A DNA stretch of 64,000 nucleotides from Campylobacter helveticus (GCF_002080395.1 NZ_CP020478.1:124001-188000); one strand, 5' to 3'; counted from the stretch's first letter, positions 56,768-64,000 are shown. Notes: generated from the letters alone by a model not told the origin. Numbers and translations: made by a program.

Positions 56768-57297
56768 AAAATATTTTGTTGAGTTTGATGATGGCTTTAT
56801 TATTTGCAGGGTGTTTTGATGCTAAACCAAAATGCGACGATGAGGATGTTCAACTTACATTAAAAAGCATTTTAGATGATGATGAGTGGGTTTATGTTGA
56901 ATATGGACTAAGTGAGCAATCTTTAAAAGCATTGAGACTGAGCACTAACGGTATGGATATAAGAGATTTTGAAGCTATATTATCTACCGATACGCTTGGA
57001 GTTTTAAAAGCTCATTTGAAACCTATGTTTGATTTAAAAGATTATGCTAATGAGGTGGTTTATACTTCTTTTAGTGGTTTTACAACTCAAGATGGTAACA
57101 ATAAAAAAACAAGTTTTTGTAGAGCTAACTTGAAATTAACCTATCCACAAATGCCAGATAATATGAGGAAAAATTATGCAAGAGGTGCTTTAAAAGGAAT
57201 CATATTTGATGGAGGAGAATATGAAACTCAAATTTCATATAGTGCTCAGTTTAGTGATGATAAAAAACAAGTTTTTGTAGAACTTTTAGATCATTAG
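56764..57297 (+). CDS. Putative lipoprotein
   Basis: 177 residues with a lipoprotein signal (KNILLSLMMALLFAGCFD, lipobox FAGC). The rest is a soluble domain with one further Cys pair possible (PKCDDED ... SFCRANLK). It ends just before a perfect 12-bp hairpin at 57302. No family was recognised. Confidence 0.75.
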   Translation: MKNILLSLMMALLFAGCFDAKPKCDDEDVQLTLKSILDDDEWVYVEYGLSEQSLKALRLSTNGMDIRDFEAILSTDTLGVLKAHLKPMFDLKDYANEVVYTSFSGFTTQDGNNKKTSFCRANLKLTYPQMPDNMRKNYARGALKGIIFDGGEYETQISYSAQFSDDKKQVFVELLDH

Positions 57298-57301
57298 TGT
57301 T

Positions 57302-57331
57302 TTGACAATGAAATTTCACTTTCATTGTCAA
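57302..57331. terminator. Perfect 12-bp hairpin after the lipoprotein gene
   Basis: TTGACAATGAAA and TTTCATTGTCAA pair perfectly around a six-base loop (TTTCAC). It lies 4 bases past the stop codon. No T run follows, so it may be a weak terminator or a 3' RNA-stabilising structure. Confidence 0.6.
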
Positions 57332-57399
57332 TCGAAATTTATACTTAATTAATTTCAAAACTTTTTCGCTACAATACTTCAAAAATTCTAAGGAAAATT

Positions 57400-58977
57400 A
57401 TGGTTGAAGTTAAAAATCTTACAATGCGTTTTGCAAATCAACTTTTATTTGAAAATGTTAATTTAAAGCTTACGAGAGGACAGCGATACGGTCTTATCGG
57501 AGCAAACGGGGCGGGTAAATCGACCTTTTTAAAAATCCTCTCAAAAGAGCTTGAAGCAAGTAGTGGGGAGGTCTGCTTTGATGAGGGTTTAAGAGTGGCG
57601 GTTTTGGGACAGGATCAATTTGCCTTTGAAAATTACACCATAAAAGACGCGGTAATGTGTGCGAATAAAAGGCTATATGATGCTTTAAAGGAAAAAGAAA
57701 AGCTTTATCAAAGCGAGGAATTTACAGATGAAATCAATGAGCGTTTGGGTGAGCTTGAGATGATTACGGCTGAAGAAGACCCTAATTATGACTGCGAAAT
57801 GCGTTGCGAGAAAATTTTAAGCTCTTTAAAGATTAAAGATTTTGACGCTTTGATGAGTTCTTTACAAAGTGCAGATAAATTTAAGGTTTTGCTCGCTCAG
57901 GTGCTATTTTTAGGGGCTGATGTGCTTTTTTTAGATGAGCCGACAAACAACCTTGATTTAGAGGCGATTTCTTGGCTGGAAAATGAGCTTTTACGCCACG
58001 AAGGGACTCTTGTAGTCATTAGCCACGACAGGCATTTTTTAAATAAAATTTGCACACGCATTTTAGATGTGGATTTTAAGCAAATTCGCGATTTTGCGGG
58101 CAATTATGATGATTGGTATATGGCTTCTACGCTTTTGGCTAAACAAGCAGAACTCAAACGCGATAAAACTCTAAAAGAACGCGAAGAGCTTGAAAATTTC
58201 ATACGCCGCTTTAGCGCTAACGCTTCTAAAGCTAAACAAGCTACAAGCAGGGCTAAGGCTTTGGAAAAGCTAGAACTTGAAGAAATCAAAATTTCAAGCC
58301 GCCGCGACCCTAGCATTTTATTTCGCCCTAGCCGTGAAATCGGCAATGAAGTGCTTGAGCTTAGAGGCATAAGCAAGGCTTACGATAAAAGCTTGTTTTC
58401 AAATTTGGAATTAAAAATAGAAAAGGGTGATAAAATCGCCCTCATCGGTGCAAATGGTGTGGGTAAATCAAGCCTCTCAAAAATCATCGCAGGGGCGCTA
58501 AAACCTGATAGCGGGAATTTGCATTTGGGTGCGACCATAGAGCTTGGCTATTTTCCGCAAGATACGAGCAATGTCATTTGTGAAAATTTGAAACTTTACG
58601 AATGGCTGATGAGCGAAAAATTTAAGGATTTAGACTTAATTCGCAAGTGTTTAGGTAGAATGCTTTTTAGTGGCACGGACCAAGAAAAAAGTGCGAGTAG
58701 CTTAAGCGGGGGTGAAAAGCATAGATTAATGCTTTCGCGTCTTATGCTTGAGGGGGCGAATTTTTTACTTTTGGACGAGCCTGATAATCATCTTGATTTA
58801 GAAAGCATTATCGCTCTTGGCGAGGCTTTGTATAATTTCAAGGGGGTGGTGCTTTGCATAACGCACGATAGGGAATTAGTCTCTGCTTTTGCGAATCGCA
58901 TTTGGCATTTAGAAGATGGGAGGCTTACGGATTTTCGTGGGTCTTATCAGGAATTTTTAGGAGAAAATAATGGCTAA
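57400..58977 (+). CDS. ABC-F family ATPase (YbiT-like)
   Basis: 525 residues with two ATPase domains and no membrane segments. Walker A: GANGAGKST and GANGVGKSS. Walker B: LFLDEPTNNLDLEAISWLEN and LLLDEPDNHLDLES. The second has D where most ABC-F proteins have T (DEPTN). The linker is a charged helix pair (KQAELKRDKTLKEREELENF). ABC-F proteins act on the ribosome in stalling or translation control. The start overlaps nothing; the stop overlaps the next gene by 8 bases. Confidence 0.9.
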   Translation: MVEVKNLTMRFANQLLFENVNLKLTRGQRYGLIGANGAGKSTFLKILSKELEASSGEVCFDEGLRVAVLGQDQFAFENYTIKDAVMCANKRLYDALKEKEKLYQSEEFTDEINERLGELEMITAEEDPNYDCEMRCEKILSSLKIKDFDALMSSLQSADKFKVLLAQVLFLGADVLFLDEPTNNLDLEAISWLENELLRHEGTLVVISHDRHFLNKICTRILDVDFKQIRDFAGNYDDWYMASTLLAKQAELKRDKTLKEREELENFIRRFSANASKAKQATSRAKALEKLELEEIKISSRRDPSILFRPSREIGNEVLELRGISKAYDKSLFSNLELKIEKGDKIALIGANGVGKSSLSKIIAGALKPDSGNLHLGATIELGYFPQDTSNVICENLKLYEWLMSEKFKDLDLIRKCLGRMLFSGTDQEKSASSLSGGEKHRLMLSRLMLEGANFLLLDEPDNHLDLESIIALGEALYNFKGVVLCITHDRELVSAFANRIWHLEDGRLTDFRGSYQEFLGENNG

Positions 58978-59302
58978 GTTTAGAATTCAATACAGCGCAG
59001 GTTTTGGACACTCAACGCAAAATCACAGAGGCTTTGGACCGACGATTTATGTCGAAGAGGTCGTAGAATTTGACAATGGCAAGGACTATTTTGACTATGT
59101 GGATTTTTACGAGAGGCATTCTAAAGAAGATGACACTTATTTTCACATCTCGTTTTTAGAGGATAGACCTTTGAGCGAAAAGGAAATTCAAAGGCGTAAT
59201 GAATATAGAAAATTACGCGATGAAAGATGCAAAAAAGCAAAAGAAGAATTTATTAAAAATAATGAAATCGAGCCTGAGCATTTGCCAACGCACGGGGACT
59301 AA
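58970..59302 (+). CDS. Hypothetical protein after the ABC-F gene
   Basis: 110 residues, soluble, rich in Asp, Glu, Phe and Tyr, with a long charged C-terminal helix (EKEIQRRNEYRKLRDERCKK). It overlaps the ABC-F gene by 8 bases, so translation is probably coupled. No domain was recognised. Confidence 0.72.
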   Translation: MAKFRIQYSAGFGHSTQNHRGFGPTIYVEEVVEFDNGKDYFDYVDFYERHSKEDDTYFHISFLEDRPLSEKEIQRRNEYRKLRDERCKKAKEEFIKNNEIEPEHLPTHGD

Positions 59303-59305
59303 TTA

Positions 59306-59890
59306 TTATAAGAATTTGAAATCTTGTGGATTAAAAATCTTTGAAAAGATTTCAAATTCTGCTTTTTCTTTTTCATTAAGTTCCAGCGTGAAAATGACAA
59401 AATCGATTTGAAATTCTCTTTGAAAGCTTATGTTTTGCTTCGTTAAAAAATGCTCCATTTTAGAGTTGTGTTTAAAAACGAGGCTAAATTTCACACACTC
59501 TTTTAGCTCAAAAGGCTCTAAAATCGCTTCTTTGACCGCTAGATTTACCGCTTCGCTATACGCTCTTACCAGCCCCCCTGTACCAAGCTTTATGCCTCCA
59601 AAATACCGCACCACAACCACGCTCACATTTACAAGCTCTTTTCCCCTTAACACATTAAGACAGGGAAGAGCGGAGGTATTTTTTGGCTCACCATCATCAC
59701 TTTTGTCTTCTACGATTTGATGATTTTCATTTAAAAAGCGATACGCCCAGACAAAATGCACGGCTTTAGGGTGTGCATCCTTTAAATTTGCAAGGTGTTT
59801 TTTAAAGTCTTTAAAGGGGCTAAGGTGAGCGATGAAGAGAGATTTTTTCACCTCAAAACGCTCCGTATAAAGTGAAGATATCGTTTGCAA
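59306..59890 (-). CDS. YigZ/IMPACT family protein
   Basis: 194 residues. The N-terminal UPF0029 (Impact) domain has KKSLFIAHLSPF, HFVWAYRF, DDGEPKNTS and the signature VVVVRYFGGIKLGTGGLVRAY. The C-terminal domain is the YigZ type. Family function is unclear; it is linked to translation or peptidase-like roles. It ends next to the convergent hypothetical gene. Confidence 0.9.
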   Translation of the reverse strand: MQTISSLYTERFEVKKSLFIAHLSPFKDFKKHLANLKDAHPKAVHFVWAYRFLNENHQIVEDKSDDGEPKNTSALPCLNVLRGKELVNVSVVVVRYFGGIKLGTGGLVRAYSEAVNLAVKEAILEPFELKECVKFSLVFKHNSKMEHFLTKQNISFQREFQIDFVIFTLELNEKEKAEFEIFSKIFNPQDFKFL

Positions 59891-59931
59891 AACAAAGCCT
59901 TTTTCGTGTATTGTAGCGTAAGTTTATAAAG

Positions 59932-59982
59932 TGTGGTAAAATCCGCTTTGAAATTTTGTGAAAGTGAATTATAAGGATTAAA
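59932..59982 (+). repeat. Remnant of the glf 3' end upstream of the glycosyltransferase
   Basis: These 51 bases are the same as the last codons of glf plus its spacer at 63476-63526 (TGTGGTAAAATCCGC ... AAGGATTAAA). Nothing further upstream of 59932 matches glf. This marks an old glf-glycosyltransferase junction from which nearly all of the glf gene has gone. The AAGGAT ribosome site of the next gene lies in it. Confidence 0.9.
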
Positions 59983-61041
59983 ATGAGCGTGAAAGTTTCT
60001 GTTATTATCCCCTCTTTAAATTCAATTAATTATTATGATGAATGTATTAAAAGCGTCATCAATCAAAGCTTAAAAGAGATAGAAATCATCTGTGTTGATG
60101 CAAATTCTACGGACGGCACACTTGAGCTTATCAAAAAATATCAAGCTAAGGACGAGCGGATAAAGCTCATCATCAGTGATAAAAAAAGCTATGGCTATCA
60201 AATGAATTTAGGTATTGCGGCGGCAAGTGGCGAGTATATAGGGATAGTGGAGAGTGATGATTATATAGACCTTGATATGTATAAGGAGCTTTACGCTTTA
60301 GCTAAAAATAAAAATGTTGATATTTTAAAAAGTGATATTTATAATTTTTATGATAAAGAAAAAAGAGAATTTGAGTATAAGAATATAGCTTACGATGAGG
60401 GATTTTATCACAAGGATTTGCATTTTGAATCAGCCGGGGCTGTTTGTAAAAACACTGCTTTGACTAAACAAGAAATCTTAAAAAATTCTTGGAATATGAA
60501 TCAGCCGGGGCTGTTTAGCTCCGATTTTTTACAAAAATCGGAGCTAAAATTTCATGAATCCGCCGGGGCTTCTTATCAGGATCTTGGCTTTTGGTTTATT
60601 ACCATTATAAGTGCTTGCAATATTTATTTCCATAAAAAAGCTTATTACTATTATAGGCGGGATAATCCTAATGCCTCCACAAAAAGCAAGGAAAAAATTT
60701 ATGCTATTTGTGATGAATTTGACTTTATAAAGACTTTTTTAAGTAAGCGGGGAAGGTTTGATTATTTTAGTGAGCTTTTTTTGTATTTGAAATTTAAAGG
60801 CTATTGGTGGAATTTAAGGCGGATTGATAAAAGTTATAGGGAGGAATTTTTGCTGCGTTTTGCTAAGGATTTTGAGGGTGGGCTTGGGAATTTAAGCGAA
60901 GGGGGGGGGGTGTTTAGCACTAAAGAGCTTGATGAACTTAAGAAGATAGTTAGTAATCCTCACGCTTTTGCGAAAAATTTATCCAGTCCTATGTTTGTTT
61001 TAAAGAAATTTTTTGCCAGAATGAAGAAGAAATTCCTATGA
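59983..61041 (+). CDS. GT2-family glycosyltransferase, phase-variable
   Basis: 352 residues. The GT-A nucleotide site is VSVIIPSLNSINYYDECIKS with VDANSTDGT, and ESDDYID near residue 90 is the DxD metal site. LYKKAYYYYRR-type pattern (FHKKAYYYYRRDN) marks a family common in Campylobacter surface-sugar loci. A G10 run at 60901-60910 keeps the frame here (codons for EGGGV); a change would truncate the last 45 residues. The middle has two 20-bp direct repeats and a 16-bp palindrome. The broken copy is at 49229. Sugar specificity is unknown. Confidence 0.88.
   Translation: MSVKVSVIIPSLNSINYYDECIKSVINQSLKEIEIICVDANSTDGTLELIKKYQAKDERIKLIISDKKSYGYQMNLGIAAASGEYIGIVESDDYIDLDMYKELYALAKNKNVDILKSDIYNFYDKEKREFEYKNIAYDEGFYHKDLHFESAGAVCKNTALTKQEILKNSWNMNQPGLFSSDFLQKSELKFHESAGASYQDLGFWFITIISACNIYFHKKAYYYYRRDNPNASTKSKEKIYAICDEFDFIKTFLSKRGRFDYFSELFLYLKFKGYWWNLRRIDKSYREEFLLRFAKDFEGGLGNLSEGGGVFSTKELDELKKIVSNPHAFAKNLSSPMFVLKKFFARMKKKFL
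60426..60516 (+). repeat. Pair of 20-bp direct repeats in the glycosyltransferase gene
   Basis: TGAATCAGCCGGGGCTGTTT occurs at 60426-60445 and at 60497-60516. The distance is 71 bases, not a multiple of three. The other gene copy (minus strand near 49760) has only one repeat unit and lacks the 71 bases between. A third, imperfect unit (TGAATCCGCCGGGGCTTCT) begins near 60555. Confidence 0.95.
60514..60548. repeat. Perfect 16-bp inverted repeat inside coding sequence
   Basis: TTTAGCTCCGATTTTT and AAAAATCGGAGCTAAA flank the triplet TAC. It encodes the LFSSDFLQKSELK stretch. The same palindrome is in the broken copy at 49.74 kb. It may be a recombination or replication-slippage hot spot. Confidence 0.95.
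60901..60910 (+). repeat. Poly-G tract (G10) in the glycosyltransferase gene
   Basis: Ten consecutive G lie in the last fifth of the gene at 59983 and read as three Gly codons plus one base. This length keeps the frame open (ON). G tracts of this length mutate often in Campylobacter. Confidence 0.95.
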
Positions 61042-62351
61042 AAAATGTCTCCATCATTGTCCCATTTTTTAATGTCGAAAAGTATTTTAAAGAGTGCTTG
61101 GAAAGCCTTGTGGAGCAAGATTATGCAAATTTGCAAATTATATTAGTCGATGATGAAAGCACGGATAAGAGCTTAGAAATCGCCAAAGAATTTGCCAAAA
61201 AAGACAAGCGATTTTGTATTTTGAGTCAAAAAAATGCCGGTCAAGCAGCGGCTAGGAATTTGGGGCTTGATTTTTTAGAGGGTAAGCTAAAGCTTGATTT
61301 TAAGGGCGAAAGAGAGGGTTTGTGCGAATTTCGCACGGATGAAGTGTGGGTGTGGCAGAATGTGGGATTTGAGTTTCAAAACACGGATTATTTGCTCTTT
61401 GTCGATAGTGATGATGTGCTTGAAAACTCTTGCGTAAGCGAGTGTGTGAGGTGCATTAAAGATGCGGATGTGCTGTGGTTTGATTATGATTTTTTATGTG
61501 AAATGCCTTTAAAAAAGACGCCCAAAAGTCAAAGAGAGCTTTTTGGCTTTAAGGAAGGTTTTATAGATTCTAAAGAGTGGCTTTGTGTGGCAAAAACTAA
61601 GCCTTTGTTTTGGATGACTTGGCAGGGGATGATAAATTTTAAATTCTTGCAAAAAATAAGGCTTCGTTTTGTTAGTGGGGTAATTTATGAGGACAATTGC
61701 TTTGGGGTGTTGCTTTTTTCAATGGCGAATAAAATTTATGTGTGTGAAAAAAAGCTTTATCATTATAGAATTCGTGCAAATTCTACAATGAACCCTACCA
61801 AAAAGGCACTTTCGCTCCACTCTTATCTTTATGAGCTTTATCTTAGTGTGGGGGAGGATTTTAATGCTTTAAAAGCACAACAATGGGCTTCGTGCTGGGT
61901 TTTAAGTGCGATTTATATGAGTAAGTTTGAGGGTTTTGGGGGAGAATTTAGGGCGTATTTTTTGCCTATTTTTTTGGATAGGGCGGTGGCGTGTTTGTTT
62001 TTAGAAAAGGACCCGCTTAATTTAAGGGGGGAGCTTGAGAGCTTAAAAGAGGAATTTGAGCGTTATATTTTAAGCGGGGCGGAGTGCATTAGGCACGAAA
62101 AAGTTTATAAACTTGGTTTTGTTTTCTTGCAAAATTACAGGAGCTTTGCGGGACTTAAAAGACTTTTTAAAGAGCTTAAAAACGCCGTTTTAGAGTGCGA
62201 AAAAGAGTGGGGTGAATTTGAGAAAAATAGAGCAAAACTTAACTTTTTACATTTTGACACGGATAAGAAAAATGCAGAAATTTCAAAAATTAAAAAGCAT
62301 TATTCATATAAAGTTGGTAAAATCCTAAGTTTTTTTGAAAATTTTTTCTAG
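61038..62351 (+). CDS. GT2-family glycosyltransferase
   Basis: 437 residues. VSIIVPFFNVEKYFKECLES with VDDESTDKS is the nucleotide site; LFVDSDDVLE near residue 130 is the DxD motif. YEDNCFGVLLFSMANKIYVC and LYHYRIRANSTM are family features. It overlaps the preceding gene by four bases. It has an unusual charged insert around residues 76-110 (LKLDFKGEREGLCEFRTDEV). It probably adds a sugar to capsule or LOS, perhaps galactofuranose since glf is next, but this is inference. Confidence 0.87.
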   Translation: MKNVSIIVPFFNVEKYFKECLESLVEQDYANLQIILVDDESTDKSLEIAKEFAKKDKRFCILSQKNAGQAAARNLGLDFLEGKLKLDFKGEREGLCEFRTDEVWVWQNVGFEFQNTDYLLFVDSDDVLENSCVSECVRCIKDADVLWFDYDFLCEMPLKKTPKSQRELFGFKEGFIDSKEWLCVAKTKPLFWMTWQGMINFKFLQKIRLRFVSGVIYEDNCFGVLLFSMANKIYVCEKKLYHYRIRANSTMNPTKKALSLHSYLYELYLSVGEDFNALKAQQWASCWVLSAIYMSKFEGFGGEFRAYFLPIFLDRAVACLFLEKDPLNLRGELESLKEEFERYILSGAECIRHEKVYKLGFVFLQNYRSFAGLKRLFKELKNAVLECEKEWGEFEKNRAKLNFLHFDTDKKNAEISKIKKHYSYKVGKILSFFENFF

Positions 62352-62355
62352 ATTC

Positions 62356-62389
62356 AAAAAAAAAAAAAAAAAGAAAATTTGGGTAGAAT
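62356..62389 (+). promoter_or_regulatory. Poly-A tract (A17) and -10 element upstream of glf
   Basis: Seventeen A (62356-62372) lie 11 bases ahead of TAGAAT (62384-62389), the likely -10 of glf. The deleted glf copy at 50.45 kb has a similar TAGAAT but only a seven-A stretch in the corresponding region. Changes in tract length would change promoter geometry. Confidence 0.6.
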
Positions 62390-62426
62390 TTTTGGTGAAT
62401 TTTAATGATATAAACAAGGTTTAATA

Positions 62427-63518
62427 ATGTATGATTATTTGATAGTTGGGGCGGGGCTTTTTGGGAGCATTTTTGCGTATGAGGCGAGTAAGAGAGGTAA
62501 AAAATGCCTTGTGCTTGAAAGAAGAGAGCATACAGGTGGGAACTGCTACACTAAAGAGGTAGAGGGGATTAATGTGCATTATTATGGGGCGCACATTTTC
62601 CGCACAGACGAAAGGCGAATCTGGGACTATATGCAGCAGTTTTGCGAATTTAATCATTTTATCAATTCTCCTATAGCGAACTATAAGGGCGAAATTTATA
62701 ATCTCCCTTTTAATATGAACACTTTTTCGAAATTATGGGGCATTAGCACTCCAAGCGAAGCAAGAGAGATTATAGAAAAGCAAAAAGCAAGCATTAAGGG
62801 TGAGCCTAAGAATTTGGAAGAGCAAGCCATTTCTTTAGTGGGCGTTGATGTGTATGAAAAATTTATTAAAGGCTACACGCAAAAGCAGTGGGGTAAGGCT
62901 TGTAAAGACTTGCCAAAGTCGATTATTAGGCGAATTCCCGTGCGTTTTATTTACGATAATAACTATTTTAACGACCCTTATCAAGGCATACCTAAAGGCG
63001 GATATACGAAAATTTTTGAAAAGCTTTTAAGTGGATGTGAGCTTTTGTTAAATGTCGATTTTATAGAGCGTAGAGAAGAATTTAGCAAAAAAGCTAAAAA
63101 GATTATTTTCACAGGAACGATTGATTCTTATTTTGGCTATAAGCTTGGGGCTTTGGAGTATAGGAGTTTGAAATTTGAACACGAGCTTTTAGATATGCCT
63201 AATTATCAGGGCGTGGCTGTTGTAAATTATACAGATTTCAAGACGCCATATACTAGAATCATCGAGCATAAGCATTTTGAATTTGGCACACAAGAAAAAA
63301 CGCTGATAAGCAGGGAGTATCCTTTGAGCTGGAGTAAGGATATAGAGCCTTACTACCCTATCAATGATGCGAAAAATAGCGCGTTGTATGAAAGTTATTT
63401 GGGTTTAGCAAAAGCGGAGAAAAATGTGCATTTTTGCGGGAGGCTTGGGGAATATCGTTACTATGATATGCAGGATGTGGTAAAATCCGCTTTGAAATTT
63501 TGTGAAAGTGAATTATAA
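62427..63518 (+). CDS. glf: UDP-galactopyranose mutase
   Basis: 363-residue FAD enzyme converting UDP-galactopyranose to UDP-galactofuranose, the donor of Galf for surface polysaccharide. The dinucleotide site is DYLIVGAGLFGSIFAYEASK; NVHYYGAHIFRT and the substrate region FIKGYTQKQWG are conserved; FTGTIDSYFGYKLG and the C-terminal CGRLGEYRYYDMQD bind flavin and phosphate (Arg near 330). It lies in tandem with glycosyltransferases, and two broken copies of its ends lie elsewhere in the window. Confidence 0.97.
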   Translation: MYDYLIVGAGLFGSIFAYEASKRGKKCLVLERREHTGGNCYTKEVEGINVHYYGAHIFRTDERRIWDYMQQFCEFNHFINSPIANYKGEIYNLPFNMNTFSKLWGISTPSEAREIIEKQKASIKGEPKNLEEQAISLVGVDVYEKFIKGYTQKQWGKACKDLPKSIIRRIPVRFIYDNNYFNDPYQGIPKGGYTKIFEKLLSGCELLLNVDFIERREEFSKKAKKIIFTGTIDSYFGYKLGALEYRSLKFEHELLDMPNYQGVAVVNYTDFKTPYTRIIEHKHFEFGTQEKTLISREYPLSWSKDIEPYYPINDAKNSALYESYLGLAKAEKNVHFCGRLGEYRYYDMQDVVKSALKFCESEL

Positions 63519-63526
63519 GGATTAAA

Positions 63527-63553
63527 ATGAGTGTAAAAGTTTCTGTTATTTAG
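63527..63553 (+). pseudogene. Truncated start of a third glycosyltransferase copy
   Basis: Nine codons (M-S-V-K-V-S-V-I, stop) match the opening of the gene at 59983 except for two synonymous changes, then the match ends at TAG 63551. It occupies the same place after glf as the intact copies. It is a vestige. Confidence 0.9.
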
Positions 63554-64000
63554 AAAAAACACTACATTTTATAACATTCATAATTGTCAAAAAAACTTTT
63601 TTTATTTCATATATGAAATATAGGTATCTATAAAATATTTGAGAATGGTTTTATTATGTGATTTAAACAATGATATAAATATATAAATGGGTTTGTTATT
63701 AATTTTTAAGTGTAGAAAAGATGTATTTTTGAAAACTATCGTGTTAAAAAGTTGGAGTGAATATGTATCCTGATTGGTTTTTTGCAAAAAGTAAATATAA
63801 AATATTTCTGTAATTATTTTTATCATCTAAAATTAAAGACTCTAGTGCTTAAAACAAGCAAAAATAAATCTCATAATATTTTAGAACGTTATAAACCAAA
63901 CTTATATTAATTTTAATTTTATCGTCAAGTACTCAAAATATAAAATTAGAGTTTACACAGTTTTGTTTATAGGGTTCTCATTTAATTTTTTTGTTTTCTA
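63554..64000. other. Very AT-rich stretch without a recognisable gene
   Basis: No frame here has a good start, a ribosome site and a plausible protein. A 74-codon minus-strand frame (63602-63826) is Ile/Lys/Phe-rich in the way random AT-rich DNA is. It begins immediately after the truncated glycosyltransferase start. It may be decayed coding sequence or a junction to a separate region. Confidence 0.4.

Noticed and set aside
60426-60600. CRISPR-like repeat array
   Set aside because: Two exact and one imperfect unit within a coding region, with unequal spacing and no cas genes; this is a direct repeat in a gene.
62421-62657. 78-codon minus-strand frame within glf
   Set aside because: Shadow of the glf N-terminus; the same frame also appears opposite the glf remnant at 50258-50464, as expected for a copied shadow.
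63602-63826. 74-codon minus-strand frame in the last 400 bases
   Set aside because: No ribosome site, composition typical of AT-rich random frames, and no recognisable motif.

Overview
Gene content and gene order point to an epsilonproteobacterium of the genus Campylobacter, in the thermotolerant group near C. jejuni, C. upsaliensis and C. helveticus. The species is not identified. The DNA is AT-rich with short spacers and overlapping starts and stops. Long runs of genes follow the order I recall from C. jejuni (fdh block; kpsC/kpsS to feoAB; flgI to flgK; selA/selB with dsbC). Mononucleotide tracts typical of Campylobacter phase variation are present. This comparison is from memory, not from a search.

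Layout. 1-4.1 kb: partial DNA methyltransferase, multicopper oxidase, nspC. 4.4-9.6 kb: formate dehydrogenase operon (chaperone, small Tat subunit, selenocysteine-containing FdhA read through an internal TGA, FdhB, FdhC). 9.6-11.3 kb: decayed island with a broken type III restriction gene and a possible integrase fragment next to tRNA-Val and tRNA-Ala. 11.3-19.1 kb: ribD, then capsule export/initiation genes (half-size KpsC-like, KpsS behind a G11 tract), a membrane hydrolase-like protein and a cytochrome P450. 19.1-31.1 kb: housekeeping genes (acpS, fliL, a phosphohexomutase, rsfS, nadD, gapA-pgk-tpiA-fabI, hydA2, feoAB). 31.2-31.65 kb: five-tRNA operon behind a consensus promoter. 31.8-35.7 kb: molybdoenzyme operon of the polysulfide/thiosulfate reductase type. 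36-40 kb: flagellar genes flgI, flgJ, flgM, a FlgN-like gene and flgK, with sigma-54 and sigma-28 promoters. 40-47.8 kb: TIGR02757 protein, TauE-type permease, two tRNAs, metF-metE, luxS, flagellin. 48-55.4 kb: lipoprotein, DsbC-like protein, a degraded glycosyltransferase/glf remnant, selB-selA and an Fe-S protein. 55.4-59.9 kb: small unassigned genes, an ABC-F protein and a YigZ protein. 60-63.6 kb: two glycosyltransferases and full-length UDP-galactopyranose mutase (glf).

How the parts connect. SelA and SelB at 50.5-53.7 kb are needed to read the UGA codon in fdhA at 5.75 kb, so electron input from formate depends on genes 45 kb away. FlgM would restrain sigma-28, and matching sigma-28 promoters sit in front of flgM and the flagellin gene. 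The least ordinary region is 49.2-50.5 kb against 59.9-63.6 kb. There a glf-glycosyltransferase cassette occurs as one largely intact set and two broken copies, forming an inverted repeat around a 9.8-kb block. One copy has lost 71 bp between two 20-bp direct repeats. With the poly-G and poly-A tracts nearby, this looks like a recombining surface-sugar locus. I saw no CRISPR array, rRNA gene or intact transposase.
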